Part shown: positions 35,797 through 44,661 of the stretch, piece after piece | Position numbering within the stretch: the first letter of the stretch is position 1 | Layout: each line of letters starts with the position of its first letter | Assembly (NCBI GenBank): GCA_026004935.1 | Contig: BPKC01000001.1 | Coordinates: 2,023,491 to 2,087,490 of the forward strand | Reading direction: 5' to 3' | DNA: 64,000 nt | Source of the DNA: Rhodothalassiaceae bacterium | Lineage (GTDB): Bacteria > Pseudomonadota > Alphaproteobacteria > Sphingomonadales > Rhodothalassiaceae | Notes under the pieces: model-generated | Databases searched by the model: none | The model's input: the letters and a program-made list of their open reading frames with translations, nothing else | What the model was told of the DNA's origin: nothing | Position numbers and translations under genes: made by a program

Positions 35797-37815
35797 TTAA
35801 TCGTCGGTGAAAAAGCTTTTTCCAGAAATCCCCACTCTGTCAAAAAAGGCTTGGTTCCGTGCGTGCGCATCCTTCAGCAACGAATCCCATCCTCGAAGCT
35901 CGATAAATCCTTGAAAGCCATCTCTCGGGTAATACACTCTTCCCTGCCCGTCTGCAGTCCTCTGCCATGTTGCAGTCCACTCGTCCATCTTTCCAATGAT
36001 GTCGGCAACAACATAGCAATAAAAAATACTACTTTTCGTAATCGCAATCGGCCTTCCACGAATATCCTTCAGTTTCCCATTTTGCATTTTCGTAATATAC
36101 TTATGTATTTGAAATTGCGGATTTTCTCCATCAGCATATTCCTCTCTCCCAGGTCTTTTAAATTCCACGAGCAATATCTTCGCATCATCAGCGGAGTGCC
36201 TAAGGCTATGCACATAATCAAATATCAAAATATCCGGCCGCGCCTTGTCTCCGCCTTCGGCCATTACTTTTTCCAACTCGATGTCCGAACTGAAATATTC
36301 AGCAAATGCCAATCTTTCATCGACAATCCAAAGGTCATGTGATGCAGGACTCAGTTCAGTGTAGTCCACCCCCGGCCCGGAAGCGATCTTCATCGGGCAA
36401 ATAATGGAGTGTAATGTTTTTTCAACATGATATGACCAATCACCAGACGTTTGCACAACCTTCTGGATTAATATCCGCAATAGATCCAGAATTACTTTTC
36501 TCCTAACAACGTACTCAGCTAAACTCCTCTGCTCTTCGGATTGAATACTCTCTTTCGCCCGAGCCAGTGCCAATTCAAAATCTTTAAAATTAAAAGCACC
36601 GCGTTTTAAACAATCTAGAACTTCTTTAATTTCTTCAAATTGTCTTTTATTCCTCCGGTATCTCTCTCTTGAAAGGTGTCCGTAAATCGCGTCTTCGTCA
36701 AGCTCACCCGTTGGTATTTTGTTTCTTAACTCATCTGGATGTGCGAAAGCGACCGATGGATAGGTCTCTGTAATATTTTTAATTATTTTATTTTGTTTAT
36801 TTTTTAACATTTCCAATGGTTCCGCAAGAAATTTCGCAATCTCCTGCATACAATACTCATTAATAATATGTTCGATAACTCTTTCTCCAAATAAAAAAGC
36901 TGTTCGCTCTTGATTTACATTTTGATCCATATACGCTCCAGTCAATATTGCATGAAACACCCTATCACTATTTTGACCAAACACCTTCAATCCCAATTTC
37001 GCGTCAATACAATGCGAGTGCACAGTCCTATCGTGAGCCACAAAATGCACGAAATTTGACCCCTTAAGATCAGAACTGGCTATCCTATCACATTCCATGA
37101 GCGTCAATTCTAAAATACCATATTTATCGGTGGTTATCTTAATATTTCTTTCGTCACGCTTTATTATGTTGTTGATCTCGCTTGGATATTCTCGCTCATC
37201 GCCGTTGACATTTACAATTATTTTCGGCGAACGACCGCTGATAAAAGTAGGTAGGAAATGTGAAGTGATATGTTGAGATATATATTCTTTTCGACCTGGA
37301 AATTTTTCTCGATATTTTGGGTGCCGAAGACCATAAAATTGGATTTTAAACCCAGTTTCTGACGCGCTTGGCTGCTCTATTACTTTTTCATCTTTTATCT
37401 GATCCATTTGATCTAGTACAAATCGAAATTTTCTGAGCTTAAGTGAACCGTCCTTTTGAAAAACCGATTCGATCTCTATATTTTCAAAGCAGTCTAGCCA
37501 CAATAAACGTCCAATTCCTTTTCCGCCAATTGCAATCTTATTGTCGGTATCTGTCGTCAGAAATGCTTCCCAATTTTTTTCGTTTAGACCAATTCCATTA
37601 TCGGTAACTGTCGCGGACACGCTATCTTTTCTTCTCTTTGTCGATATTTCTACATTGATACGTCCTTTCTCAGACACCTCGTCGCCAAATTTTTCTTGAG
37701 TGGAGTGAATCGCATTGCTAATAGCTTCAAATAAAGGTTGCAATGCGCCTGCAACATTTGTTGGCTTTGGGAGTCGTTCGATTCGCTTTACGATATTTGA
37801 TCGCAGTGCAGTCAT
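35797..37815 (-). CDS. GHKL ATPase with C-terminal PD-(D/E)XK-like nuclease motif (candidate defence protein)
   Basis: A 672-residue protein read against the gat genes. The N-terminal GHKL (Hsp90/MutL-type) ATPase has the N box LFEAISNAIHS (E30, N34), DNGIG at 72-76 and the glycine-rich GGKGIGR at about 97-103. The middle (about 330-450) is helical and charged. The C-terminus shows the spacing of a PD-(D/E)XK nuclease: D528 in ARPDILIF, E551-x-K553 in LLVEFKRP, and Q567/Q569 in NPQFQIHKYI. The VEFKRP block resembles Shedu-type (DUF4263-like) nucleases. The gene is strikingly AT-rich compared with its 70%-GC surroundings, uses different codons, and has no transposase nearby. AAAGGAG lies upstream of ATG 37815. 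Stand-alone anti-phage function is inference. Confidence 0.82.
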   Translation of the reverse strand: MTALRSNIVKRIERLPKPTNVAGALQPLFEAISNAIHSTQEKFGDEVSEKGRINVEISTKRRKDSVSATVTDNGIGLNEKNWEAFLTTDTDNKIAIGGKGIGRLLWLDCFENIEIESVFQKDGSLKLRKFRFVLDQMDQIKDEKVIEQPSASETGFKIQFYGLRHPKYREKFPGRKEYISQHITSHFLPTFISGRSPKIIVNVNGDEREYPSEINNIIKRDERNIKITTDKYGILELTLMECDRIASSDLKGSNFVHFVAHDRTVHSHCIDAKLGLKVFGQNSDRVFHAILTGAYMDQNVNQERTAFLFGERVIEHIINEYCMQEIAKFLAEPLEMLKNKQNKIIKNITETYPSVAFAHPDELRNKIPTGELDEDAIYGHLSRERYRRNKRQFEEIKEVLDCLKRGAFNFKDFELALARAKESIQSEEQRSLAEYVVRRKVILDLLRILIQKVVQTSGDWSYHVEKTLHSIICPMKIASGPGVDYTELSPASHDLWIVDERLAFAEYFSSDIELEKVMAEGGDKARPDILIFDYVHSLRHSADDAKILLVEFKRPGREEYADGENPQFQIHKYITKMQNGKLKDIRGRPIAITKSSIFYCYVVADIIGKMDEWTATWQRTADGQGRVYYPRDGFQGFIELRGWDSLLKDAHARNQAFFDRVGISGKSFFTDD

Positions 37816-38145
37816 CGCACCACGCTCTCCTTTGTTGGCCCCTTAATAGCAATACCATAACTTTTTTGCGACCGCGGCTGCAACCCTCACCAGGGATACG
37901 AGAAGGTCGGCCCGTGCCATCGATCACCCTCTACCTCGTTGGCTGGCAGGCTTTATCCGCCCTTCGCCCATGCGGACATGAGATCATCTTGGCATGCTTT
38001 GCGGCCTCCCGCAACTGGCCGCCTTGCGGTGTCGTGGCGGGCGGGCTATGGAACGGCGGCCGCATCGGGAGCCGCGTTGGCGCTTGCGTTCTGCGGGCGG
38101 ATGGTGTGGTCGTGTTGCCGTCAGCGGATCGGAGATCGGTCGGCC
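37816..38145. other. 330-bp spacer between the island gene and gatB
   Basis: The left 70 bp are AT-rich like the island and hold its likely promoter; from about 37890 rightwards the GC content returns to host level. The right part probably contains the promoter or leader of gatB, but no box is clear. In-frame codons upstream of gatB ATG 38146 are open but unlike GatB. Confidence 0.5.
37854..37883 (-). promoter_or_regulatory. Putative sigma-70 promoter of the GHKL-nuclease gene
   Basis: On the minus strand TTGCAG (37878-37883) and TATGGT (37854-37859) are separated by 18 bp, and the -10 box lies 38 bp upstream of the ATG. The match is reasonable for a housekeeping promoter and sits in the AT-rich edge of the island. 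Confidence 0.35.
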
Positions 38146-39633
38146 ATGGGTGCATACGTGATCGAAGGGGCGAGCGGGCCGTGGGAGATCGTCGTGGGCA
38201 TGGAGGTGCATGCCCAGGTGATCTCGCGCGCCAAGCTGTTCTCGGGGGCGGCCACCGACTTCGGCGCCGAGCCGAACACCCAGGTCAGCCTCGTGGATGC
38301 GGCGATGCCGGGCATGCTGCCGGTCGTCAACCGCGCATGCATCTTCCAGGCGGTGCGCACGGGGCTGGCGCTCAACGCGCGGATCAACAAGTGGTCGCGC
38401 TTCGACCGCAAGAACTATTTCTACCCGGATCTGCCCGCCGGCTATCAGATCAGCCAGTACAAACATCCCATCGTCGGCGAGGGCTTCGTCGAGATCACGC
38501 TTGCCGACGGCACGACGAAGAGGATCGGCATCGAGCGCCTGCACCTGGAGCAGGACGCGGGCAAGATGCTGCACGACCAGCATCCCCGCTGGTCGCTCGT
38601 CGATCTCAACCGCGCGGGCGTCGCGCTGATGGAGATCGTCTCCAGGCCCGACATCCGCTCGCCCGAGGAGGCCGGCGCCTATCTGCGCAAGCTGCGCACG
38701 CTGCTGCGCTACATCGGCTCCTGCGACGGCAACATGGAGCAGGGCTCGATGCGCGCCGACATCAACGTCTCGGTCCGCCGCCCGGGCGGGCCCTTCGGCA
38801 CCCGCTGCGAGATCAAGAACGTCAATTCCGTGCGCTTCGTGATGGCGGCGATCGAATACGAGGCGCGCCGGCAGGTGGAGATCCTGGAGGCCGGCGGCGC
38901 GATCGAGCAGGAAACGCGGCTCTTCGACCCGAACCGGATGGAGACGCGCTCCATGCGCTCGAAGGAGGAGGCGCATGACTACCGCTATTTCCCGGATCCG
39001 GACCTGCTGCCGCTGGAGCTCGACGACGCCTTCATCGAAGAGGCGCGCGCGAGCCTGCCCGAGATGCCGGACGCCAAGCAGCACCGCTACCAGGAGGAGT
39101 GGGGGCTGACGGCCTACAACGCCGCCACCATCGTCACCGAGCGCGAGGCGGCCGAGTATTTCGAGGCGGTGGTGGCGGCTCTTGCGAAGGCCACCGGCAG
39201 GCCGGAGGCGGAAGTCGCCAACCGGGCGGCAAACTGGGTGCTCGCCGATCTCTTCGGGCATCTGAACAAGGCCGGGCTTGCGATCACGGAAAGCCCCGTC
39301 AGCGCCGCACAGGGGGCGGAGCTGCTGGCGCTGGTCGACAAGGGCGCGATCTCGGGCCGGGTCGCCAAGGAAGTGTTCGAGGAGATGTTCGCCTCAGGCC
39401 GCGGCGCGGCCGAGATCGTCGAGGAGAAGGGGCTCACCCAGGTTTCCGACGAGGCGGCGCTCATCCCCGTCGTCGAGAAGGTGCTGGCCGACAATCCGGC
39501 GCAGGTCGAGCAGTATCGCGGCGGCAAGACGAAGGTGATCGGGTTCTTCGTCGGCCAGGTGATGAAGGCGACTCGCGGGCAGGCGAACCCCGCGGTCGTC
39601 AACCGCCTGCTCAAGGAGCGGCTCGACGCCTGA
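38146..39633 (+). CDS. gatB: Aspartyl/glutamyl-tRNA amidotransferase subunit B
   Basis: A 495-residue GatB, the subunit that binds and activates the misacylated tRNA with ATP. The start [15 protein letters not shown], metal/tunnel region ([15 protein letters not shown]), [17 protein letters not shown], and [12 protein letters not shown] are classical. The YqeY-like tail (last 150 residues) ends [26 protein letters not shown] 38146 is chosen by alignment to this start. Separated from gatA by an inserted gene of foreign composition, it must have its own promoter or be read through the island. Confidence 0.96.
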   Translation: MGAYVIEGASGPWEIVVGMEVHAQVISRAKLFSGAATDFGAEPNTQVSLVDAAMPGMLPVVNRACIFQAVRTGLALNARINKWSRFDRKNYFYPDLPAGYQISQYKHPIVGEGFVEITLADGTTKRIGIERLHLEQDAGKMLHDQHPRWSLVDLNRAGVALMEIVSRPDIRSPEEAGAYLRKLRTLLRYIGSCDGNMEQGSMRADINVSVRRPGGPFGTRCEIKNVNSVRFVMAAIEYEARRQVEILEAGGAIEQETRLFDPNRMETRSMRSKEEAHDYRYFPDPDLLPLELDDAFIEEARASLPEMPDAKQHRYQEEWGLTAYNAATIVTEREAAEYFEAVVAALAKATGRPEAEVANRAANWVLADLFGHLNKAGLAITESPVSAAQGAELLALVDKGAISGRVAKEVFEEMFASGRGAAEIVEEKGLTQVSDEAALIPVVEKVLADNPAQVEQYRGGKTKVIGFFVGQVMKATRGQANPAVVNRLLKERLDA

Positions 39634-39711
39634 TCCCGCTCCCCCTGCCCGCGCCGGCCCGGTTTGCGCACCGCGCGCCGAAGCCGGCGCAGACGGGGCC
39701 GCGGACACCCG

Positions 39712-40434
39712 CTACTGGCTTGCCCCCTTGTCGCGGGCGGCGCGCTCGGCCTCGAGCGCCGCGTCCTTGGCGGCGAGCTCGGCGGCGCCCTTGCGCAGCT
39801 CCTCGAGCAGCCCTTCGATGCCGGACTTTTCGATCAGCGCCGCGAATTCGTCGCGCTGGGAGATCACCATCGAGATCCCCTCCACCTTGACGTCGACGAT
39901 CCTGAAGCCGTCCTTCGTCTTGCGCACGCGCCAGTCGGCGGCCAGCGGCTCCGCGCCGGGCCTGACCAGCGTGGTGCGGACGAAGACGTCGCGCGTGCCG
40001 GCCGGCACCGCCTCGCCGATCTCGATGGTCTGGTTGCTGTATTCCCCGATCCGGTTCGCGAACTTGTTCACGACGTAGTCCGGAAACAGCCGCATGTATT
40101 CGTCATACTGCTCGCGGGTCATCTGGCGGGCGAAGCGGCCGAGGGAGATCTTCGCGAGGAAATCGACGTCGAAGCCCTCGAACAGCAGGTCGCGGAAGCC
40201 CTTCTCGCGCTCGAGCTGGGTGCGCGTCGGATCGCGCCAGATCGCCATCGCGCGGTCGGCGAGATCGGTGATGAAGGCCTTCGCGCCTTCCGGATCCTGC
40301 GCCGCGCTCTCCTGCGCCCGCGCGACGCCCGAGACAGCCCCGAGCAGCAGCATCGCCGTCAACAGGATGAGACGCATGCCCGTCGGCGGCAGGGGCCGGC
40401 ATTTACGATGCGTCTTCAAATGCGTTCCGGTCAT
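39712..40434 (-). CDS. MlaC/Ttg2D-family phospholipid-binding periplasmic protein
   Basis: A 240-residue exported protein. After a signal peptide (hydrophobic MRLILLTAMLLLGAVSG, cleavage after ARA) comes the MlaC fold: FITDLADRAMAIWRD, then LLFEGFDVDFLAKISLGRFAR, then VDWRV-like WRVRKTKDGFRIVDVKVEGISM. MlaC shuttles phospholipids between outer and inner membrane complexes. The tail (210-240) is charged and helical. ATG 40434 has a GAGG site; ATG 40377 would start directly at the signal peptide. No mlaFEDB genes are adjacent; instead a cytochrome c gene lies 20 bp upstream. Confidence 0.85.
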   Translation of the reverse strand: MTGTHLKTHRKCRPLPPTGMRLILLTAMLLLGAVSGVARAQESAAQDPEGAKAFITDLADRAMAIWRDPTRTQLEREKGFRDLLFEGFDVDFLAKISLGRFARQMTREQYDEYMRLFPDYVVNKFANRIGEYSNQTIEIGEAVPAGTRDVFVRTTLVRPGAEPLAADWRVRKTKDGFRIVDVKVEGISMVISQRDEFAALIEKSGIEGLLEELRKGAAELAAKDAALEAERAARDKGASQ

Positions 40435-40454
40435 GTGCGGGGATCCTCGCTCTC

Positions 40455-40931
40455 TCATTTCTCTTCGGCTTCTAGCCTGTCCTGGACGCGGCGCAAATAG
40501 GCGATGAGGTCGGCGCGGTCCTGCGCGCTGCGCACGCCGGCGAACGGCATCCGGTTGCCGGGCAGGAATCCCGCCGGATCCTTCAGCCAGGCGTCCAGCC
40601 GCTCCTCGGTCCAGATGAAACCGGCGTTCTTGAGCGCCGCGGAATAGCCGGCATAGCCCGGCGCGCTGCCGGCGCGCCGCCCGAACAGGCGTCCCAGATC
40701 GGGGCCGAGGAGCGGCGGGGCGTCCGGTGACAGTCGATGGCAGCCCTGGCAGCGGTAGAAGACCTTGCGTCCGCGCTCCGGATCTCCCTGCGCGGAGAGC
40801 GTGCGCGGCACCTCGGACCGCGCGGTGCCGCCGCCGGCATCCTGGGCAGCGGCCGGCGCAGGCATTTGGACGGCGCACATGCCCAGACCGCACAAGATGC
40901 TCCACGCCGCGATCCCGGAGCTTGCCCGCAT
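40455..40931 (-). CDS. Class I cytochrome c (c2-like), exported
   Basis: A 158-residue periplasmic cytochrome. Signal peptide 1-30. The single haem motif is C61-Q-G-C64-H65, and the axial methionine is M128 in NRMPFAG. DLGRLFGRRAGSAPGYAGYS and LDAWLKDPAGFLPG are typical of mitochondrial-type cytochromes c. ATG 40931 has GCGAGG six bases upstream; ATG 40937 is too close to it. The last residues run into an MlaC-like gene 20 bp downstream, an uncommon pairing. Confidence 0.9.
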   Translation of the reverse strand: MRASSGIAAWSILCGLGMCAVQMPAPAAAQDAGGGTARSEVPRTLSAQGDPERGRKVFYRCQGCHRLSPDAPPLLGPDLGRLFGRRAGSAPGYAGYSAALKNAGFIWTEERLDAWLKDPAGFLPGNRMPFAGVRSAQDRADLIAYLRRVQDRLEAEEK

Positions 40932-41068
40932 GAACATCCTCGCCGCCGCCGTCTTACGCCGCCTGCACCAGCTGCACGACGCGCGGCACGCCTTCTGGCG
41001 CATGGCCGCTGAACACCCGCTGAACCCGGAGCGTCCGCATGCCGGCCCTTCTCGCGCCGGCAGGGCCG

Positions 41069-43054
41069 TCACGCCGTCTCGCGCGCCTCGTCGCCGACAT
41101 AGGGGCGGATGATGTTCGCTTTGAGGCGCGACCAGTAGCTGTCGAGGTCGCGCCGGACCTCGCCCGAGAGAATGTAGAGCCCGATCATGTTGGGGAAGGC
41201 CATGGCCAGCAGCATCGCGTCGGCGAAGTCCATCACCGCCGTGAGCTGCATGGAGGAGCCGACGATCAGCACCAGCAGATACGCGATCTTGTAGCCCATT
41301 TGCGCCTTCCTGCGGTCGGGCCCGACGAGGAAAAGGAACGCCCGCTCGCCGTAATAGTAGTAGGTGAGCGACGTCGAGTAGGCGAACATCAGCACCGCGA
41401 TCGAGAGCACGTAGGGGAACCAGGGCAGGACGCTCTCGAAGGCCGCCGAGGTCAGCGCGATGCCGTCGGCCGCCTCGGCCGTCTGGTACATGCCCGTGAC
41501 GATGATGACCAGCGCCGACATGGTGCAGATGACGACGGTGTCGACGAAGGGCTCGAGCAGCGCCACCATGCCCTCCGAGACCGGCTCCGTGGTCTTGACC
41601 GCCGAATGCGCGATGGCGGCCGAGCCGACGCCCGCCTCATTCGAGAAGCTCGCGCGGCGGATGCCCTGGATCAGCACGCCGAAGAAGCCGCCCAGCACCC
41701 CTTCCGGCGCGAAGGCGCCGCTGACGATCTGCGCGAAGGCATCCGGAATCGCCTCGACATGGGCGATCAGGATCACGATCGCGGCCGCAAGATAGATGAA
41801 GGCCATGAGCGGCACGAGCCGCTCCGTCACCCGCGCGATCGCCCGGATCCCGCCGATCACCACGAGCCCGATCAGCACCGCATAGAGCAGGCCCACGAGC
41901 CAGGGCATCTTGTTGAGCGCGCTCTCGGGCCCGAAGAGGGCGGGAAAGATGACGTTCACGATCTGCGCGGTCGACTGGTTGACCTGGAACATGTTGCCCG
42001 CGCCGAAGGCGGCTCCCACCATCAGCAGCGCGAAGACCACCGCGAGCACGCGCCCCAGCCGGCCCAGCGCGGCGCTGCGCAGGGCGAGCGCCTTCTGCAG
42101 ATAGTACATGGGCCCGCCCGAGACGACGCCGTTCTCGTCGATCTCCCGGTATTTGACGCCGAGCGTGCACTCCACGAACTTGGAGCTCATGCCGAACAGG
42201 CCGGCCATGATCATCCAGAAGGTGGCGCCCGGCCCGCCGATGGAGATCGCGATCGCGACGCCCGCGATGTTGCCGAGTCCCACGGTTCCGGACAGCGCGG
42301 CGGTCAGCGCCTGGAAATGCGTGACCTCCCCGGGGTCCTTCGGGTCGTCGTAGAGGCCGCGCGCGACGTCGATCGCATGGCGGAAGGCGCGGATGTTGAT
42401 GAAGCCCATGCGCAGGGTGAAGAACAGCGCGCCCGCAATCAGCCACAGCACGATGAGCGGCATGCCGACGGTGCCGTCCGTGAAGGCGCTGACCGCAAAT
42501 CCCGCGCCTTCCACCGCCAGCTCCGGTTTCGTGCCCTTGCGCGCGGTCAGCGCGATGCGCACCTGGCCGTCCTCCGGGATCACGGTCACGGCGGCAAGCT
42601 GGGCGGAGAAGCGATCCTTCAGATCGGCGGCGATGGTGTCCGCGATGACGAGCGATCGCGCGTTCGCCGGCAGGGGCTTCGTGCCGGTGCACACGCGCCC
42701 GTCTGCGTCGTATTCGAGCACGAGCCTCTCGCGTCCGAAGCGGACCGTCAGCCTGTCGCCGTCGGCCAGGCGGTCGGGCTTGACGCGGATCTCGCCGGTC
42801 AGTTCCGGCTGCGGCTCGAGAAAGGGGATCGGGATTTCCGTGAAGATGACGGCGGAGACGGCGTTGGTCACCGGCGCGACCCAGGCGTTGATGCGCTCGG
42901 ACAACGTCGGCGGCGGCGCCGGGCAGTCCTTCACGACCACCTCCTGCGCGCCGGCGCGGCCCGCGCCCTGGGCGGCAAGAAGCAGGATCACCGCCGCAAG
43001 CTGAAGCCATCTCGCGCCCGCCCGGCCGATCCGGCCTCGGCACATGCTCCTCAT
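41069..43054 (-). CDS. Alanine/glycine:cation (AGCS) symporter with inserted domain
   Basis: A 661-residue sodium:amino-acid symporter. Residues 1-37 look like a signal peptide. Residues 50-75 (LSERINAWVAPVTNAV) match the family's first segment, but about 110 residues (80-185, beta-rich, PELTGEIRVKPDRLADGD...) are inserted before the first full membrane span. From about 190 the core is canonical: LRMGFINIRAFRHAID, ALTAALSGTVGLGNIAGVA, SNEAGVGSAAIAHSAV and about ten membrane spans. ATG 43054 or 43045 may be used. The usual AGCS length is about 450-550, so the insert is the main oddity. Confidence 0.85.
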   Translation of the reverse strand: MRSMCRGRIGRAGARWLQLAAVILLLAAQGAGRAGAQEVVVKDCPAPPPTLSERINAWVAPVTNAVSAVIFTEIPIPFLEPQPELTGEIRVKPDRLADGDRLTVRFGRERLVLEYDADGRVCTGTKPLPANARSLVIADTIAADLKDRFSAQLAAVTVIPEDGQVRIALTARKGTKPELAVEGAGFAVSAFTDGTVGMPLIVLWLIAGALFFTLRMGFINIRAFRHAIDVARGLYDDPKDPGEVTHFQALTAALSGTVGLGNIAGVAIAISIGGPGATFWMIMAGLFGMSSKFVECTLGVKYREIDENGVVSGGPMYYLQKALALRSAALGRLGRVLAVVFALLMVGAAFGAGNMFQVNQSTAQIVNVIFPALFGPESALNKMPWLVGLLYAVLIGLVVIGGIRAIARVTERLVPLMAFIYLAAAIVILIAHVEAIPDAFAQIVSGAFAPEGVLGGFFGVLIQGIRRASFSNEAGVGSAAIAHSAVKTTEPVSEGMVALLEPFVDTVVICTMSALVIIVTGMYQTAEAADGIALTSAAFESVLPWFPYVLSIAVLMFAYSTSLTYYYYGERAFLFLVGPDRRKAQMGYKIAYLLVLIVGSSMQLTAVMDFADAMLLAMAFPNMIGLYILSGEVRRDLDSYWSRLKANIIRPYVGDEARETA

Positions 43055-43412
43055 CCCCTGTCTCTCCCTGTTCGCCCGCCGCGCGAGCCGCACCACCCTC
43101 TCCCGCAGGCCGGCGGCATCACCACGGTCGGGTTCCTTCTTCCAGGCGTCCTCGGCGCTTCGAGGCGCGGTCCCTTCCCGGACGGCGGCGCATGCTAGCG
43201 GCAAGTCGGGGGCGCGACAACCTCGCAGCGGCCCCGGGGCGGGCCGACCTTCGTTGACGGACGCGCCCCGGTCGCCGTCGGTCCGCCGCCGTCCGCATCG
43301 GACGGCTTTTTTACGCCTGCTTAACCTTCCCGGCATAGGCTGCAGCGGTCCCGGCGGCGGGATGCGGGGGTCTCAACCCGGCCTGCGCCACGACAGCATC
43401 TGGGGATCGTGC
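43055..43412. other. Divergent intergenic region, symporter to DUF2336
   Basis: A 358-bp gap between oppositely oriented genes. No coding frame with a ribosome site is convincing. It holds a strong hairpin/T-run on the plus strand, listed separately, and an AT-richer segment (CTGCTTAACC) at about 43316-43326 that may belong to the promoter of the DUF2336 gene. Confidence 0.5.
43288..43312 (+). terminator. Strong intrinsic terminator with no upstream plus-strand gene
   Basis: GCCGTCCG-CAT-CGGACGGC forms a perfect 8-bp stem with a 3-nt loop, directly followed by TTTTTT. It lies 100 bp before the DUF2336 gene, while the nearest gene to the left is on the other strand. It may end a small untranslated RNA or act as an attenuator in a leader. 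Confidence 0.7.
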
Positions 43413-44525
43413 ATGAGTGGGTCAGTCCTGAGCGCGGCGGACGTCGCGCGGCTTCTCAAGGAACCGTCCGGGGAAACGCGGGCGGAGACGGCCAGGAAGG
43501 TCGGCACCTATTTCCGTTCCGGCCAGATCAGCGAGCGCGAGCGGCAGCTTGCCGAAGAGATCTTCCGCGCCATGGTGCGCGACGCCGAGGTGCGCGTGCG
43601 CAAGGCGCTCGCGGAGACGCTGGCGGAAAGCCCCGACCTGCCGAAGGACGTCGCGAAAACGCTGGCCGAGGACGTCGAAGAGGTCGCGCTGCCCGTCATC
43701 GAGCTCTCCGATGTCCTCAGCGACGAGGATCTCATCGAGATCGTGCGCACCAAGGGCGAGGCGCACCAGATCGCGGTGGCCAGGCGGCCGAAGGTCTCGG
43801 CGAAGGTCTCCGACGTGCTGGCCGACGAGGGCAGCGAGCGGGTGGTCAGCACGCTGGTCGCGAACGAGGGTGCCGAGATCGCGGAGGAGACCTTCGGCAA
43901 GGTCCTCGACAAGTTCAAGGACAGCCCCGCGGTCCAGGAGAAGCTCGTCTCGCGCTCCGCGCTGCCGCTGGTCGTCGCCGAGCGGCTGGTCAGCATCGTC
44001 TCGGAGAATCTGCGCACGCAGCTGGTGACCCGCCACCAGCTCTCGGACGCGATGGCCACCGATCTGGTGATGGAGACCCGCGAGCGGGCCACGGTCGGGC
44101 TGCTCAATCCCGACATCAAGGCGCCCGACGTCATCGAGCTCGTCAACCAGCTCCACCGCAACAACCGGCTGACCCCGACGCTCATCGTGCGCGCGCTGTG
44201 CATGGGCGACATGACCTTCTTCGAGGCGGCGCTCGCCAAGCGCGCCGGCATTCCCATCCCCAACGCCTTCCAGCTCATCCACGACAAGGGCCGGCTGGGG
44301 CTCAGAAAGCTGTGCCAGAAGGCGGGCATCCCCGACAGCCTTATCAAGATGGTGGAGATCGGGGTCGCGATCGGCGAGGAGCTCACCGAGACCGGCGGCG
44401 ACGACCGCGAGCGCTTCCGCCAGGTGATGATCGAGCGGGTGATCACCCAGCTCGACCAGGAGCTGGACGCCGACAACCTCGACTATCTGATCGGCAAGCT
44501 CGGCCGCCGCAAGGCCGCCGCCTGA
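43413..44525 (+). CDS. DUF2336 domain-containing protein
   Basis: A 370-residue soluble, wholly helical protein with HEAT-like repeat character, of the DUF2336 family found in Alphaproteobacteria. The repeats of about 35 residues ([34 protein letters not shown]) pair helices of alternating charge. Function is not known; some members lie near flagellar or cell-cycle genes. ATG 43413 follows GGGGA. A terminator-like hairpin precedes it, so expression may depend on read-through or a promoter in the last 100 bp. Confidence 0.82.
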   Translation: MSGSVLSAADVARLLKEPSGETRAETARKVGTYFRSGQISERERQLAEEIFRAMVRDAEVRVRKALAETLAESPDLPKDVAKTLAEDVEEVALPVIELSDVLSDEDLIEIVRTKGEAHQIAVARRPKVSAKVSDVLADEGSERVVSTLVANEGAEIAEETFGKVLDKFKDSPAVQEKLVSRSALPLVVAERLVSIVSENLRTQLVTRHQLSDAMATDLVMETRERATVGLLNPDIKAPDVIELVNQLHRNNRLTPTLIVRALCMGDMTFFEAALAKRAGIPIPNAFQLIHDKGRLGLRKLCQKAGIPDSLIKMVEIGVAIGEELTETGGDDRERFRQVMIERVITQLDQELDADNLDYLIGKLGRRKAAA

Positions 44526-44661
44526 GCGCCGGCCGGCCGCGCGGGGCGGCGGGCCGTCGGCAAGCCTTCCTCGTGACAAGGCGGGTGCGGGCGTCGTATG
44601 GAGCCCGCAGCCGGTGCCGCGCTGCCGCCGGCATCCCGGCAGACGAGGAGGTGTTGCCGCC

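Noticed and set aside
35693-38145. Prophage or integrative element at the gat locus
   Set aside because: Only one gene is present; no integrase, tRNA target or direct repeats at the edges were seen.
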